A stretch of 64,000 nucleotides of DNA from Rostrohypoxylon terebratum (GCA_022497145.1 MU385870.1:8629-72628); one strand, 5' to 3'; counted from the stretch's first letter, positions 1 to 11,037 are shown. Numbers and translations are program-made. The notes: generated from the letters alone by a model not told the origin.

Positions 1-724
1 CCGTTTTTGCGGCCCGCGGCTTTTGGTTGCGTTGCGCCCAGTTTCAATTTACCTCACCCCCCCCGCGGCTTATTAATTTCCAATTTACACGTGTTTCCCC
101 CCCCCCCCCCCCCCCCCAGCCTAGGTCCTAGCTACCTTGCGCTACAGCATCTTGAAACACGAAACGGGAGTGAGAGATTAAAAATGCGACGAGCATTTCT
201 CCCATCTCTCCACTGGAAAAAACAATCAACTGCGATTCACTCATTCATTCGGGTGGCCATCAAGGTTGAATGGTGCGTCTATGTTCAAACTTACTTGGGG
301 ATACGATATGCAAGGTAAGCAGAGCAAAAGAAAAATCAAAACCTACAGGCGATGTCCTTGTATGAGCGAGTAAGCCGGGTACTGCCCCTATGCCATCACA
401 TAGGTACCTAGACAATGCGACTCATGGTAGATGGCAAAATGAGCAGTGCCTTGGAAGTCATCTAAGTGAGATCAACAATTAAAGACAATTCAGGTCAAGT
501 CTCAACGAATAGGTACGTAGAATCAACTCAAATAATTGCCAGTTTATCTTGTTCGTCTATGTTGACACAGAATCATAAGCGCATACATGAGTGCGCAGAC
601 AGACATGAGCAAAGGCCGCATCTCGTCGGCAAATCCCACCAACCAGGTTAATAGTTATATCGAGGGCAAAAGCGATCCCAACTCACACTTGGTTCACATA
701 ATAGCAAGGTAGCTAATGTACCCC
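1..724. other. intergenic, no gene seen
   Basis: No coding region could be supported here. The only conspicuous element is a run of 21 C at 97-117, with a shorter run of 8 C at 57-64. The right part is the 3' flank of the minus-strand protease gene. Confidence 0.6.
97..117. repeat. C21 homopolymer
   Basis: An uninterrupted tract of 21 C residues is visible directly. Such tracts are unstable in replication and hard to sequence, so the exact length is uncertain. Confidence 0.9.
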
Positions 725-2220
725 TCAATATCCCCTTTTTCGTATACCTCCGTAACTGTTATCAATCTCAATCTTACTCCGAGTATCGACTTCTCGTTTT
801 TCATTGCTCAGGTTAAGAGGTTTTGGAGCCATGCCAAATCGTTTCTTGCCAATGTCGAAGACAGCAAAGCCGCTTTTGAGGAACACGTCGCCGAAGATAG
901 CCGGCATTTCAGTGAATGAGCCGAGGGACTGAAGGCCGGCGTAACACTGGCCACCAGAAGCTTTCGCATATATGAAATATGCACCTGGGACTGTACCTGT
1001 GATGTTGTTTCCCTGGTCATCGCTGAGCTCGAAGACAAAGTCGGGTGGGGTTGAGTTGCATGGTACCAGCCACCCATAATCTCTGTAAGAGTAGTTGGCA
1101 CCGGGAACGCTGTTGAAGTACATATGGACTGCCTCGTTAGGCGCAAAGAACAGTGTGGATCCGGTGTCAATGATGACATCTTCCGGTTCGTTGAACTCGT
1201 ACTTAATATCCGATCCTCCAATGCCAAACCCTGTCTGTGTGACGGTCCAGTACCCTTCCGAGGTATTTACACCTACATATTTGATTTCGGAGTCGTGCAA
1301 ACTTTCGTTAATGTATCCGAAATTGAAAGATCCCTCGCTGCTGTTGTGGCGTAAATCAACCGTGAACAAGGGTTCGGACAGAACCTCAGGTAAATAATCA
1401 AGAAGGGTCTTCTGCTTAGGGATTGTCTGCACAATTTCTGGCCAAGCCAATCCCACGAGACCAGACATGTATGCAGAGTCTGTGAACATAGATGAGACCG
1501 ATGTTGCTGACTCAATTGTCATGTCGGGGATTGAGAGGTTCCCAAAGGAAATTGTATCCTTGTAACAGATACCGCTGGAGGTAGAAAAGTCACCATAGAT
1601 GATCGACCAAGAACAGTTCTTGATCAAGTGAGATGTGGTCGATTTTTTGGGATCCCAGAGAGTCTGTCCAGCCACCTCTTCTGTATCTGTGTCAGTCGAG
1701 AAGATCCAACTATAGTACTTGTCAGTTTCCATGAGATGCCGCTTTATTAAATGATTCTAAGGATTGGCATACGTATCAGATGAGCCGGTATCAAGATCTA
1801 GGTATAGCTGCTGTGGTGGCGAACCAATTCCGACGGGGGTAAGCCAGAGAAGATCACCAGCGTGTGAAGCTGCTGGGACAGAATCTCCTAGTATTATCAT
1901 TAGTTATATAACCAGAAAGGAAGTGAGAGATTGCATGTCTGTTTTGACCTACCACCTTCACCTGCGGCGACTTTACTAGACTTAAGCTTGGCATTATGAG
2001 AATCGACGACGTCCTGCAATCCCTGTGGAACATCAATGTTGTATTTCTTCAGGACCTTGAGGTACTCGGAAGGGCCGTGTCGAGGGATCTCAGCATCGTG
2101 AGCAACAGGAAGAGAGAAGGACTTGCCAGCCTTCGATCCAAAGGCTGGAGACGAGGCAACAGTGGTGAAGATGGATAAATAGAAGGCTACTGCCACGAGG
2201 ATACCGGTAAAGTACGCCAT
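725..2220 (-). CDS. secreted pepsin-type aspartic protease (family A1)
   Basis: Endopeptidase of the pepsin fold, expected to be secreted as a zymogen. Model: exons 1953-2220, 1773-1887 and 725-1709, introns of 65 and 63 bases, 455 residues. The ATG at 2220 gives a hydrophobic signal peptide (about residues 1-23), then a propeptide of about 75 residues. The first catalytic motif is DTGSS at about residue 122; the second intron falls right after it, and splicing restores the usual DTGSSDTW reading. The second catalytic motif is DTGST at about residue 309. The two lobes are of normal length, and several N-x-S/T sites suggest glycosylation. No GPI-type hydrophobic tail is seen; the tail is charged and ends in KRGY, so a free secreted or vacuolar enzyme is likelier than a yapsin. 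Substrate cannot be read from sequence. Family is sure; the exact exon joins are inferred from splice phase. Confidence 0.88.
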
Positions 2221-3505
2221 GTTAGTAGATCTCGGTGATCTGATGGCAAGACTTTTGTGGCGTTGGTGTTGTTGTTGAAAATAGATGGAAGGAGAACCGA
2301 ATTGAGATTAGAGGAGAAGGGTTTGACAGCTTATATCTGGTATGGCATTAGCAACAACTAGATCAACCAGATAGACTGTGTTTGTGCAGGAACTAACATG
2401 TCGTGACGGTGTAATTTCCACACTCGAGATTAAGTGCTTGCCTCATGTAAGTTAGAAGTAACCTCTCCGTCACGTACCCTGACTAACTCACACGACCCAA
2501 TATATACTTACGTTACATGTACTCACTAAAATGTTTTACTAGAGTAGCTCTTAGCTCTTTCCAAAGGAATACAAACTGGGACTACTAAAGATCGAAAGTG
2601 CTATTGGCACTCCCAACTTTAAACTTCAAACGAAGGAGATAGGACGGATTTGTCGATGATCTTGCCAAGACGGATATTCGCAGCTTCCTCTAGGAATAGA
2701 GGATCCGCTTGGTCTGTGTAATCTTGCGTAACTGCATTTGCAAAATTTCATATGATATATATACACCTATACACCTATACACCTATACGTCTATACCTAC
2801 CTAGTAGGTGTATGTGCGTATCATGTAGGTAGGCACCTCAATTGCCGACGAGGACAAACATACAAACTCAACAATCGAGTAACTATTTACTAGGTATTGA
2901 TCACTGCACAGTAGTGAACGATAGGAATGTGTCGTCCGACCTTCGAGCAAGATTTATTGAAAAATGACTCTTGTTCTAGACATTATGTTGAAGCTATATA
3001 GATTGACTTAGAATCTCGTGTTTTGAAATAGGGGCAGAATCAAATCAAACAAAACCCTCCATTCCCCCTAATTCCGCTCTCATAGATCTAGTATATTTGC
3101 AGGAATGATAGCGTGCGACGTAGTACAACGACAAACGGATGGCTACAGAGTCTGGAGTCGCAGAGAACAAACTCGAGTGGAGCTTTGTACGAGCCTCAGC
3201 ACTTTATTCGGCCAACTAAAAGCTCGCAGGAAGAGACAAGCATACGTCGCAGGCCTACCTGGCATAGATCAACACATGCATGTTGGGATATCCGATGCCT
3301 GCCAATGTGTAAAAGCATCCGAATCTGGATTTTGGTAGTACCAAAGTCACCAACATTCTCCCCACCGGTTCAGGACAGACCAGATCAGGTCAGATCAGAT
3401 ACATATCACCCGTGAATCTTGGAATTCGCTGCCTAAAATCGTAGCCTTCACGAGGCAAATCATAGGTATCATTCGTTGATGTCTATCTAAGGCCCGAAGC
3501 CCATA
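2221..3505. other. intergenic: protease promoter and Lhs1 3' flank
   Basis: No gene is supported. The left part is the upstream region of the protease gene. A small tandem repeat with a pairing arm lies at about 2762-2812. Confidence 0.6.
2763..2794. repeat. 8-bp tandem repeat (acacctat)
   Basis: Three exact copies of acacctat at 2763-2786 and a degenerate fourth copy. The segment tacacct at 2762-2768 can pair with aggtgta at 2806-2812, so the repeat may fold back. Confidence 0.75.
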
Positions 3506-6500
3506 TTATAGCTCGTCATGTTTTTTCTTCGGCTCATCTTTATTTTGTTGCTCCTTGGCCATGCGCTTGATTATCTCCTCCATCTCCTCCATCGTCAGGC
3601 CCTTGCCGTCTTCCCCGAGCTTGATGTAGTTCTCCCCGTCCTTAGCCTCTATCGTCGGCTCTGCGCCGTCGCTACCCGTCTTGGTAGTGCTCTTCTTGGC
3701 TTTCGTCTTGCTTGATTTCTTCGAGCTGCTGCTCTTCTTCTTAGTCTTGTCGAAGGCCTTCACGCTCTTCATGGCTAGGTCCATGCCTGCCTTTTCTAGC
3801 TTCTTCGTCTTCTCAATCAGATCCTTTGCTAGGAGCACGGGATCGGCAGTCTCGGGAAGCTTTTCCTGTTCGGCAAGCTTCTCTTCTAGCCAATCAATGA
3901 CTGACTTTGAGAGATCCGTAATTTCCTTTAGATCATCAAGGGTATATACGGGAGGCGTTGGGGCGCGATCCTCTACAGCGGTTGTCGTTGTCGCCGTTGT
4001 CGTCTCATCATCTTCAAGTCCGTCGAAATCGCCAGCTTCTCGTGAAGGTGCCGAAGTAACAGAGCTTGCTTCGCTGGTCGAAGTGAAGCTAGCGCTAAGA
4101 GAAGACATGTAGGCATCTGCCTCAGCAATCTTTTGCTTGATAGTATCAATAAATGTGGTGGTTTGCCCCAGAGAACTCCTCAAGCTCTTAATCAATTCTG
4201 GTCTCTTCTGTGCCTCTTCTATTCTCCTTTCAACGGGAGATACGAGATCTTTGAGACCCTTGAGTTTGGATTTGAGTGCGTCGCGGGGCGCGTCAGCTCC
4301 ATCATCATAGAGCCATTCACTGGCCTCACTAGCTTTCTTCTCTAGCTTGGCCCGCTCTTCGGGGGTAGATGCAGCGACAAATGACTCCGTGTCTAGTAGA
4401 TCCCTGACCTTATAAGTAAAGCCTTCAAGTTGGTTTAAAGCTTCTTCTCTCATCCTGCGAGACTTATCGGACGCCTCAAAAGCCTTGATGCGTTCCTTTG
4501 CCTTGGTCAGATCCGCTTTTGGTAGCGATGGGATTCCCGCTTTCTCAAGAACGTAGTCAACCGGAATTACAACAAGTTGCTTCTTCTTTGGTACAGGGCT
4601 GCTCTCCGCGGATTCGGCAGAGGTTGAGGACGAGACTGTGGTTGTAGATGCAGTGCTGGAGTCAAAAGACGTTGCAGCAGTTTCAGTAGACGCGGTAGTC
4701 GATGCGTCCTCGGTGCCCTCTTCACCATCCTTCAAGGGCTGTTGGTCCTTGTTCTTTCCAAAGCCGAAGAGGTTCTTTACGCCGTCCATGACAGAGCCTT
4801 CCTTTTCCTGAACCTCAGCCTCGCACTCAACAGATGCCTTGTCGACCTCTACCTCACCATTCTCCGTACTAAGTCGTAGCTTAACTTTGAAATGGATATC
4901 GGGGTGAGTGCAACCTTTCTCAACTAGAGATGCGACAGACGCCGTAAGGTTCTTCGTCATAAAAGCCTTAGTCTCCTTCTCCACAATAGTTCCGTCAGTC
5001 GAGGGAACCTGCTGATAGAAGCGAACGGGGAAATCTTCATAGTTTGTAAAAGTCACTTCCTTCGGGGCGGCACCAAGCAAAGATCTTTCGGTCCAGAGTC
5101 GCTGCTGTTGGGGCTTGTCCTGTGGGTTGTTCCACCTCATCCCCGCCGGATAGAATGCGCCATCAGAAATTCTAATCTCCTTGACACGGAAGCTAGGGCT
5201 GATTTCCGCAGCTCGAAAAGCAGCGCCGAACACAGCTGCTTCATCTGAGTTAACATTGCTTCGGAGCTTGTCGGCACCCGCGAATTTCTCAAGCTGCTTC
5301 TGGACAAAAGGTGTGCGGGAGGAGCCGCCGTGAAGAATTATCGAGTCGAGTTGCTTGATATCAAGTTCGGCTACATCCAAAGCCTTCTGAACAGCAGCGC
5401 CGACCCTTTCGGCGTGTGCCTCAGCTAGTTTCTCAAAGTCTGCTCGAGTAATCTTGTATTTGAAGTCACTTTCATCATACAGACCCTCGAAACTGGAGCC
5501 GGTATCGACGTTGGCGCTAAGAATGTGACGTAGCCTTTCAGCGTCCTTCACTAACTTTGCCATAGCTCGGCCGTGTCCCCGAACCTTGTCCGCCGTCACG
5601 GATGCCTTTTTCGCAGCGGGCGACTCTACAAATTTGGAGATCATATCATCTACGATTAAGTAGTTAAGCGCATCTCCTCCTAGAGTTCTGTCCCAGCCGC
5701 TTCCAACAACTTGTACTTCCTGGACTGTCTTATTGAACTTGCCGATGTCCTTAACTGTTCGGCCCTGAAATCTCAAGATAGTCGCTTTAGCAGAACCAGC
5801 ACCCATATCGAAGACCATGTGATATTCTGGCTTGCCTCCCTCATTGATGTTGGGGAACGTCCGGCTCGTAGCGTAGTTCAATCCAACGGCAAGACCATCA
5901 CTGATCAAAGAGAGCACTTTTAGACCGACAAGCTCAGCAGCCAACTCCACAGCGCGCTTTTCCTCGATAGTGTAAAAAGGAGGTACGGTTATGACTACGG
6001 ATCTAACGCTGCTATCAGAGCCAGCTAATGCCTCTGCATTGCGCTGTATGCTCTGCAGCTCCATAGCCAACAGCTCCTCTACTAGCCATGGTTCTTCGTT
6101 GGCAGTAGCCTTGCTCTTGAACGCAACAGTGCCACGGGTCTTGTGCGATTCTAGTTGTAAGTCTGGGTGTCTTGCAGCATACTCCTTCACAATCGCATCG
6201 TCGGTGGTAAGACCAAGGAGAGTCTTGAGGTTGGGGTATACGTCTCCGGGGAATCGGGCGGCTAGGGCTATGGCATCGGAGCCATATGCCCTCTCGGGAT
6301 ATGAGCCGCTTTTCGGGGCATTTTGTGAGGGTTTGAATGCGACTGCGGAGGTTTCCTTTCTTCGCGAATCTTTGGTCAAGACGATCTCGAGGGGTATTCC
6401 GGGTTTGACGAGGGTAGCTTTAATGTATTCGGTACCGAGATCTATACCAAGGACAGCGGATATGGCAAGGACATTTGTAGAGAATAAGAAAACTACACAG

Positions 6501-6535
6501 AGTAGTATTGATCGAGGGGAGAATGTTTGCGCCAT
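3506..6535 (-). CDS. lhs1: ER-lumenal Hsp70-like chaperone Lhs1 (GRP170/ORP150)
   Basis: Large Hsp70 relative of the ER lumen; in yeast, Lhs1 is the nucleotide exchange factor of Kar2/BiP and helps import and fold secretory proteins. Single exon, 1009 residues. Signal peptide about residues 1-24, then the ATPase domain with GIDLGTEYIKA (phosphate 1), FDMGAGSAKATI (phosphate 2) and LHGGSSRTPFVQ (adenosine) motifs. A beta-sandwich region follows. Then come a Ser/Thr-rich acidic linker (about residues 595-660), a long helical C-terminal half typical of the Hsp110/GRP170 class, a Lys/Ser-rich segment near residue 930, and the retrieval signal HDEL at the very end. Length and order match the fungal family. 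The start at 6535 is chosen because it gives the signal peptide directly. No unfolded-protein-response element was recognised upstream. Confidence 0.96.
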   Translation of the reverse strand: MAQTFSPRSILLCVVFLFSTNVLAISAVLGIDLGTEYIKATLVKPGIPLEIVLTKDSRRKETSAVAFKPSQNAPKSGSYPERAYGSDAIALAARFPGDVYPNLKTLLGLTTDDAIVKEYAARHPDLQLESHKTRGTVAFKSKATANEEPWLVEELLAMELQSIQRNAEALAGSDSSVRSVVITVPPFYTIEEKRAVELAAELVGLKVLSLISDGLAVGLNYATSRTFPNINEGGKPEYHMVFDMGAGSAKATILRFQGRTVKDIGKFNKTVQEVQVVGSGWDRTLGGDALNYLIVDDMISKFVESPAAKKASVTADKVRGHGRAMAKLVKDAERLRHILSANVDTGSSFEGLYDESDFKYKITRADFEKLAEAHAERVGAAVQKALDVAELDIKQLDSIILHGGSSRTPFVQKQLEKFAGADKLRSNVNSDEAAVFGAAFRAAEISPSFRVKEIRISDGAFYPAGMRWNNPQDKPQQQRLWTERSLLGAAPKEVTFTNYEDFPVRFYQQVPSTDGTIVEKETKAFMTKNLTASVASLVEKGCTHPDIHFKVKLRLSTENGEVEVDKASVECEAEVQEKEGSVMDGVKNLFGFGKNKDQQPLKDGEEGTEDASTTASTETAATSFDSSTASTTTVSSSTSAESAESSPVPKKKQLVVIPVDYVLEKAGIPSLPKADLTKAKERIKAFEASDKSRRMREEALNQLEGFTYKVRDLLDTESFVAASTPEERAKLEKKASEASEWLYDDGADAPRDALKSKLKGLKDLVSPVERRIEEAQKRPELIKSLRSSLGQTTTFIDTIKQKIAEADAYMSSLSASFTSTSEASSVTSAPSREAGDFDGLEDDETTTATTTTAVEDRAPTPPVYTLDDLKEITDLSKSVIDWLEEKLAEQEKLPETADPVLLAKDLIEKTKKLEKAGMDLAMKSVKAFDKTKKKSSSSKKSSKTKAKKSTTKTGSDGAEPTIEAKDGENYIKLGEDGKGLTMEEMEEIIKRMAKEQQNKDEPKKKHDEL

Positions 6536-7255
6536 GTTGGGCGAGATGAGGAGGGGTGTATTTTTTTTTCGGCGAGATGCTCGCCCGGATGAAAGATAGA
6601 CCAGCTACTGAAGGTGTGTTCCTGACTTTTCGGACTGAAAATGAAGAAATCAAACAGATGTGGTGGTATGAGAACCAAAAACACAGTTCTATGTGTAGGG
6701 CTCCAGCTCAATGCCTTGTATATAAAAAAAAAAATGTCTTAATTTATTAGAATCTGGCCTCAACTAAAAATGATTTGCCCAGCTATTTCCTGTGCCATGT
6801 GAACTTTCTGACCTCACCGCAGCTACCTTTGTGAAATGTACGTACTGCAGGCATTATTTCCATTATTTCATGCAAAGAGGACAACTTGTTGAAAGGTACA
6901 CCCCTGTACGTGGCTGTTATTTTGCACAAAAGCCACTGATAGTCGTCTGATTGGATCGATAACCAAATATGGGTCCAAAAGGAGACGAATGTGGAAATTT
7001 CCTTAGGGTTTGCTTTTGAACCAGTTGTGGCTAGCTTACCAGCCCTGGGGTCCAGTAGGTACCCCCGCCCCCGCCTTGAAATGTGGAGTGACAAGTACCC
7101 CTCGGCCTCGAAGTTGCCGAACCTTCAGGTACTTAATAGAAATATATAGACGGGAAGGTACCTAGTAATAGGTCTCAGATATAAATCTTTAGGTCTAAAC
7201 ACTTTGAGCTTCAAAACTTACTAAATATTTATCTATACCCATTTCGAGCGCTGAA
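6536..7255. promoter_or_regulatory. divergent promoter region, lhs1 / SDR
   Basis: 720 bases between two divergently transcribed genes, so both promoters must lie here. No gene and no certain factor site was seen. An A-rich run lies near 6723, and acctacctac motifs occur just inside the SDR intron. Confidence 0.6.
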
Positions 7256-8114
7256 ATGTCGAAAGTCGATAACGAGATCCGGGGTCGCCTAGCCCTCATA
7301 ACGGGTGCATCTGGAGGGTATGTGCTATTAATATCACACCTTTTAACTCTACCTACCTACCTAGTTTGTTCTTATGCAGCCGGAGCTGACACATTACAGT
7401 ATTGGCTCTGCATGTGCCCGAGACCTCTGGGCCAATGGAGCTTCCCTTGCTCTGACTTACTTCAACAACAGAAAACCTGTTGACGAATTGGCCCATGAGC
7501 TTCTCAAATCGCCTGGAAGCGAAGGTCTCAAAATCAGTCTGCACAAGGTTGATACCGGCTCAGCTAAAGATATCGAACAGCTCTTTCTTGAGATTAAGAA
7601 ACAGCACGGCCAGGATGGCCCAGATATCCTGATATCAAACGCCGGGTACGGCAAGAGACGCACCGGAATTTTAGACGTGAGCTTGGAAGAATTCGATTAC
7701 ATGATCAATGTGAATCTTCGAGCTTCATTCATCCTTGCTAAATTGAGCATTCCTCATATGGAGGCTCAGAAATGGGGTCGAATCATCTTCGTCTCTTCGA
7801 TTGCTGCGCAAGGAGGAGGAATCAACGCTTGTCACTATGCCGCCTCTAAGGCCGGTCTAACCGGTCTTATGAAGAATTTGGCAATGAAGCATGCCAAGCT
7901 AGGCATAACGGCCAACGACATAGCTCCGGCCATGATAGGAGAAACCGGCATGATACCGGACGCAGCATTTGTTGAAGGTACACCCGGTGACGTGAAGAAT
8001 ATTCCAGTTGGACGGCTAGGGACCCCGCAAGAATGCGCAAATGCCGTCACCATGCTATGTAAGACAGGTTACATAACCGGGCAGAGTATCTTGCTGAGTG
8101 GCGGTCTCAAGTAG
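7256..8114 (+). CDS. short-chain dehydrogenase/reductase (classical SDR, FabG-like)
   Basis: NAD(P)-dependent oxidoreductase of unknown substrate. Exons 7256-7317 and 7400-8114, intron of 82 bases with a gctgac branch-like site, 258 residues. The intron splits the cofactor loop; joining restores TGASGGIGS (residues 16-24), the classical TGxxxGxG dinucleotide motif. NAG at residues 101-103, catalytic Ser at 153/154 in VSSIA, and Tyr167/Lys171 in YAASK complete the active site. The C-terminus GQSILLSGGLK is typical of FabG-type enzymes, where beta-ketoacyl reduction is one possible job. There is no targeting sequence, so it is probably cytosolic. It sits beside housekeeping genes, not in a biosynthetic cluster. 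Confidence 0.9.
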
Positions 8115-8836
8115 TGGGCTACTGCCTATTTTTGGGCGTTTGGAATTTTCTTTAGCGAATCCATGCTTTTCTATGTTCCAATTCACCGAGTCGTGTTTTT
8201 CTCTAAATACATTTCTTAAATATCTATCACGATTTTTTTTATCGGCCAACTTCGGTGAAGGTACCACCGTGTTCCCCGGTCGGGGATGGCAAAACCCGAC
8301 GCCGGATGGAACCAATCGGCTCCGAGCGAGTGCCCTAAAATGGGTCCCTGAATTTTTCGAGCCGTGACCCGAGTAGTTCAAGAAACTAGACCCGTACATC
8401 GCCTCACCTGACATGAATTGATGAGTCACGCCGAACAGCGATGAGCCTTGGCGACCATCTCTCGTTACACTTTATTCCGACATCGAACATCAGTCTACAC
8501 AAACTCTCATTAGTCAAGGAAATATTCCCCTGACGTATCCATCTATTCCTGGGAGTATACCCGCCGATCAAATACCGTATAATTGACGTATATCATTTAT
8601 ATCAGTTATATCTTCTTTTCCAGATATCAAGTTCTCGGCCAATCTTACTCTAACAAACAACATTTCAGGAAAAGCTGTGTGTGATGTCTTATTGTGTCTG
8701 ACATTCAACCACCTTAACTTGAAAGAGGCAAAACAAAGGCACTGGGTTACACCAACCCTACCAATCTAGCCCAACTCCGAGGCCTGTCTCATCACTCTCA
8801 TCCTCAACCTAAAGCAGAGGAACAGCAATACTCGAA
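8115..8836. other. intergenic: SDR 3' flank and GNAT promoter
   Basis: No gene seen. It contains a single TGAGTCA (8422-8428), the core of Gcn4/CpcA or AP-1 sites, about 400 bases upstream of the GNAT start; this may be chance. Confidence 0.5.
8422..8428. promoter_or_regulatory. possible Gcn4/CpcA-type site TGAGTCA
   Basis: An exact TGAGTCA heptamer lies upstream of the GNAT gene. The motif is known for bZIP factors of the Gcn4/CpcA and AP-1 type. One copy in 720 bases is weak evidence. Confidence 0.25.
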
Positions 8837-9724
8837 ATGGGCACCCCCTTCATCTCCCTCCTGGAGCCAACGCGGCTCGACGGCTACGACGCCACGAAGC
8901 CGCACACAGCGCAACCCCCGCACATCCCGCAGACCTTCCTGGACGCGATGGAGGTGCGCGAGGCCGTGTTCGTGGGAGAGCAGAACGTGCCGCTGCCGTA
9001 CGAGTACGACGCGGACGACGCGCGGTCGTGCCACTGGGTGATGTACGCGAGCGTGAACCGGACGACGGCGCCCGAGGAGCGAGACCCGGACACGGGCGAG
9101 GTGACCAAGCCCCGGAAGTCCGAGACCCGGAGCACGCCTATCGGGACCCTTCGTATCGTGCCTTTCCCGCACCCGCCGCATCCGCCGTCTGGGGCGCGGT
9201 ACGTGGGCAATGTGTTGCAGGAAGAGGATGGTGACGTGTCGTCTAACAAGGATGGAGGTGGCGATAACGCTGCTACGATGCCCCGAGCTAGGACCATGTC
9301 ATCCGTAGATACCGAGCGGCAGGCCTCTGCCCTACCCTTCGGCACAGACGCGCCAACCACGTACCATGATGGGAAGGAACCGTACGTCAAGCTCGGCCGC
9401 GTAGCCGTGATCCCCATATTCCGAGGCCACCACATCTCGAGTCAGCTCTGGCGCGCCGCGAAGGCGTGGCTAGAAGAACACCCCACGTTCTTCGACCCCA
9501 GCGTCACGGAGATGGGCATGGACCAGCTGAAAGCGGGTGGTGCTGGCGATATACCCAAATGGAACGGACTGGTTTGCTGTCATTCGCAGGAGGGTGTGGT
9601 CAAGATCTACGAAAAGTGGGGGTTCAAGGTTGATGAGGGTATGGGCCAGTGGTATGAAGAGGGGATTCCGCATGTAGGCATGTTTCAGCGATTAAATGTC
9701 AAGCATACGAATCCCGGGGTATAG
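8837..9724 (+). CDS. GNAT-family N-acetyltransferase
   Basis: Single exon, 295 residues, predicted to transfer an acetyl group from acetyl-CoA; acceptor unknown. The N-terminal third (FLDAMEVREAVFVGEQNVP) matches the first helix of GNAT proteins. Then come a polar low-complexity insert (about residues 125-175) and the core block VKLGRVAVIPIFRGHHISSQL, followed by IYEKWGFKV near residue 260, the usual last GNAT strand and helix. The acetyl-CoA phosphate loop reads RGHHIS where RGxGIG is usual, so two glycines are replaced. The first 400 bases are very GC-rich at third codon positions. No membrane or targeting segment is seen. Family assignment is good; activity and substrate are open. Confidence 0.8.
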   Translation: MGTPFISLLEPTRLDGYDATKPHTAQPPHIPQTFLDAMEVREAVFVGEQNVPLPYEYDADDARSCHWVMYASVNRTTAPEERDPDTGEVTKPRKSETRSTPIGTLRIVPFPHPPHPPSGARYVGNVLQEEDGDVSSNKDGGGDNAATMPRARTMSSVDTERQASALPFGTDAPTTYHDGKEPYVKLGRVAVIPIFRGHHISSQLWRAAKAWLEEHPTFFDPSVTEMGMDQLKAGGAGDIPKWNGLVCCHSQEGVVKIYEKWGFKVDEGMGQWYEEGIPHVGMFQRLNVKHTNPGV

Positions 9725-10119
9725 CCTATGAAGCAGGATGGAGGGGAGTGAGAGGGATATAAGTCGCTGGACGTTAGTACACGCGGTATGAGGATCTCGG
9801 CGTAACTGTTGCTATACATACTACTGTTACGGTTATTAGCATGATACCAGGTCAAAGAATGACTAAATTTCGTCACCAGCTGTTGCATTTACGGAGATAA
9901 AAACCAATAGAATCCCATTAACACTAGAATCCATTTTTTAGAGTGACTTCTTTCTTAATTCATCATGATTTGCCCGCAGGCAGAGCCTTTATTTTTGCAG
10001 CCCTATGTGACTATCATGCCATAGAACCACTTCCCGCCTGAGCCAGAAACGCACAAATGCAGAGAGTAAAATGCCCAGATGGTCCACGCCGAAGAAAACC
10101 CAGAAACAACGCGCCCCAT
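9725..10119. other. convergent 3' flanks of GNAT and rps5
   Basis: 395 bases between two gene ends. No gene and no distinct element was seen. Confidence 0.6.
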
Positions 10120-11037
10120 TTATCGGTTGCTCTTGGCGACACGCTCCAGCTCATCCTTCTTCTTGATGGCGTACGAGTTGCTGCTTCCCTTGGCAGCGTT
10201 GATCAGCTCTTCAGCTAAGCACTCGGCAATAGACTTGACGTTGCGGAAAGAAGCCTCTCGGGCACCGGTGGTGAGAAGGGCGATGGCCTGGTTGACTCGT
10301 CGGAGAGGGGACACATCGACGGCCTGTCGTCGGACGGTACCAGCGGAACCGATACGGGTGCTGTCTTCTCGGGGGCCGCAGTTGACAATAGCATCGACGG
10401 CGATTTGGATGGGGTTCTGGTCGGTCATGAGGTGGATCTACATATCATGTTAAAATTATTGCGGGTTAAACCAAATCTTTTCTCGGTGTTCCTTACAATC
10501 TCGAAGGAGTGGGCAACGATTCGGACGGCCATCAGCTTCTTGCCGTTGTTGCGGCCGTGCATCATGAGCGAGTTGGTCAATCGCTCAATGATAGGGCAGT
10601 TGGCCTTGCGGAATCGCTTGGCGGCATAACGACCAGCGGAGTGAGGAATGTAGACGGGGGATCGAATCTGGATGTAGTCGCTGTAAAAGTTTCCTCATTA
10701 GTCTACCATTCATTCAATCCATCATAACTATCTTCCTCCGATTGGGGATATGTAGACTGCTGTCGCATCGCTCAAGTCGAATTTTTCGAATGGAGATGTA
10801 TGTATTAAATGACAATGACCGACTTACGTCAAAGAGATGTCGCGGATCTCAACATCCTCGTAGCTCCCTATGATAGTTATTAGTCGCGATGCTCAGAAGA
10901 TGCGAATTTAGAAGCGAAGGTAGGAAGAAAAACGTACATCGGTTGAACAGCTTGATGCTGCCAATCTCGGAGGTGACGTCCTTAGGAAGGACCTGGTAGG
11001 TGGTGGACTCAACCTCGACCTCGCCGGCTTCAGACAT
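10120..11037 (-). CDS. rps5: 40S ribosomal protein uS7 (Rps5)
   Basis: Small-subunit protein at the head of the 40S, lining the mRNA exit (E-site) region. Exons 10938-11037, 10828-10867, 10497-10680 and 10120-10437; introns of 70, 147 and 59 bases; 213 residues. Reading phases join exactly, and the product follows the eukaryotic uS7 sequence throughout: SEIGSIKLFNR-WSYEDVEIRD at the first join, then the conserved C-terminal block GPREDSTRIGSAGTVRRQAV, ending KKKDELERVAKSNR. Length equals that of other fungal Rps5. The gene uses CGA for 12 of 19 arginines, unusual for a highly expressed gene. The promoter lies in the 491 bases to the right. Confidence 0.97.

Noticed and set aside
5991..6599. 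202-codon frame opposite lhs1
   Set aside because: Antisense of a conserved Hsp70 ATPase domain; no similarity of its own.
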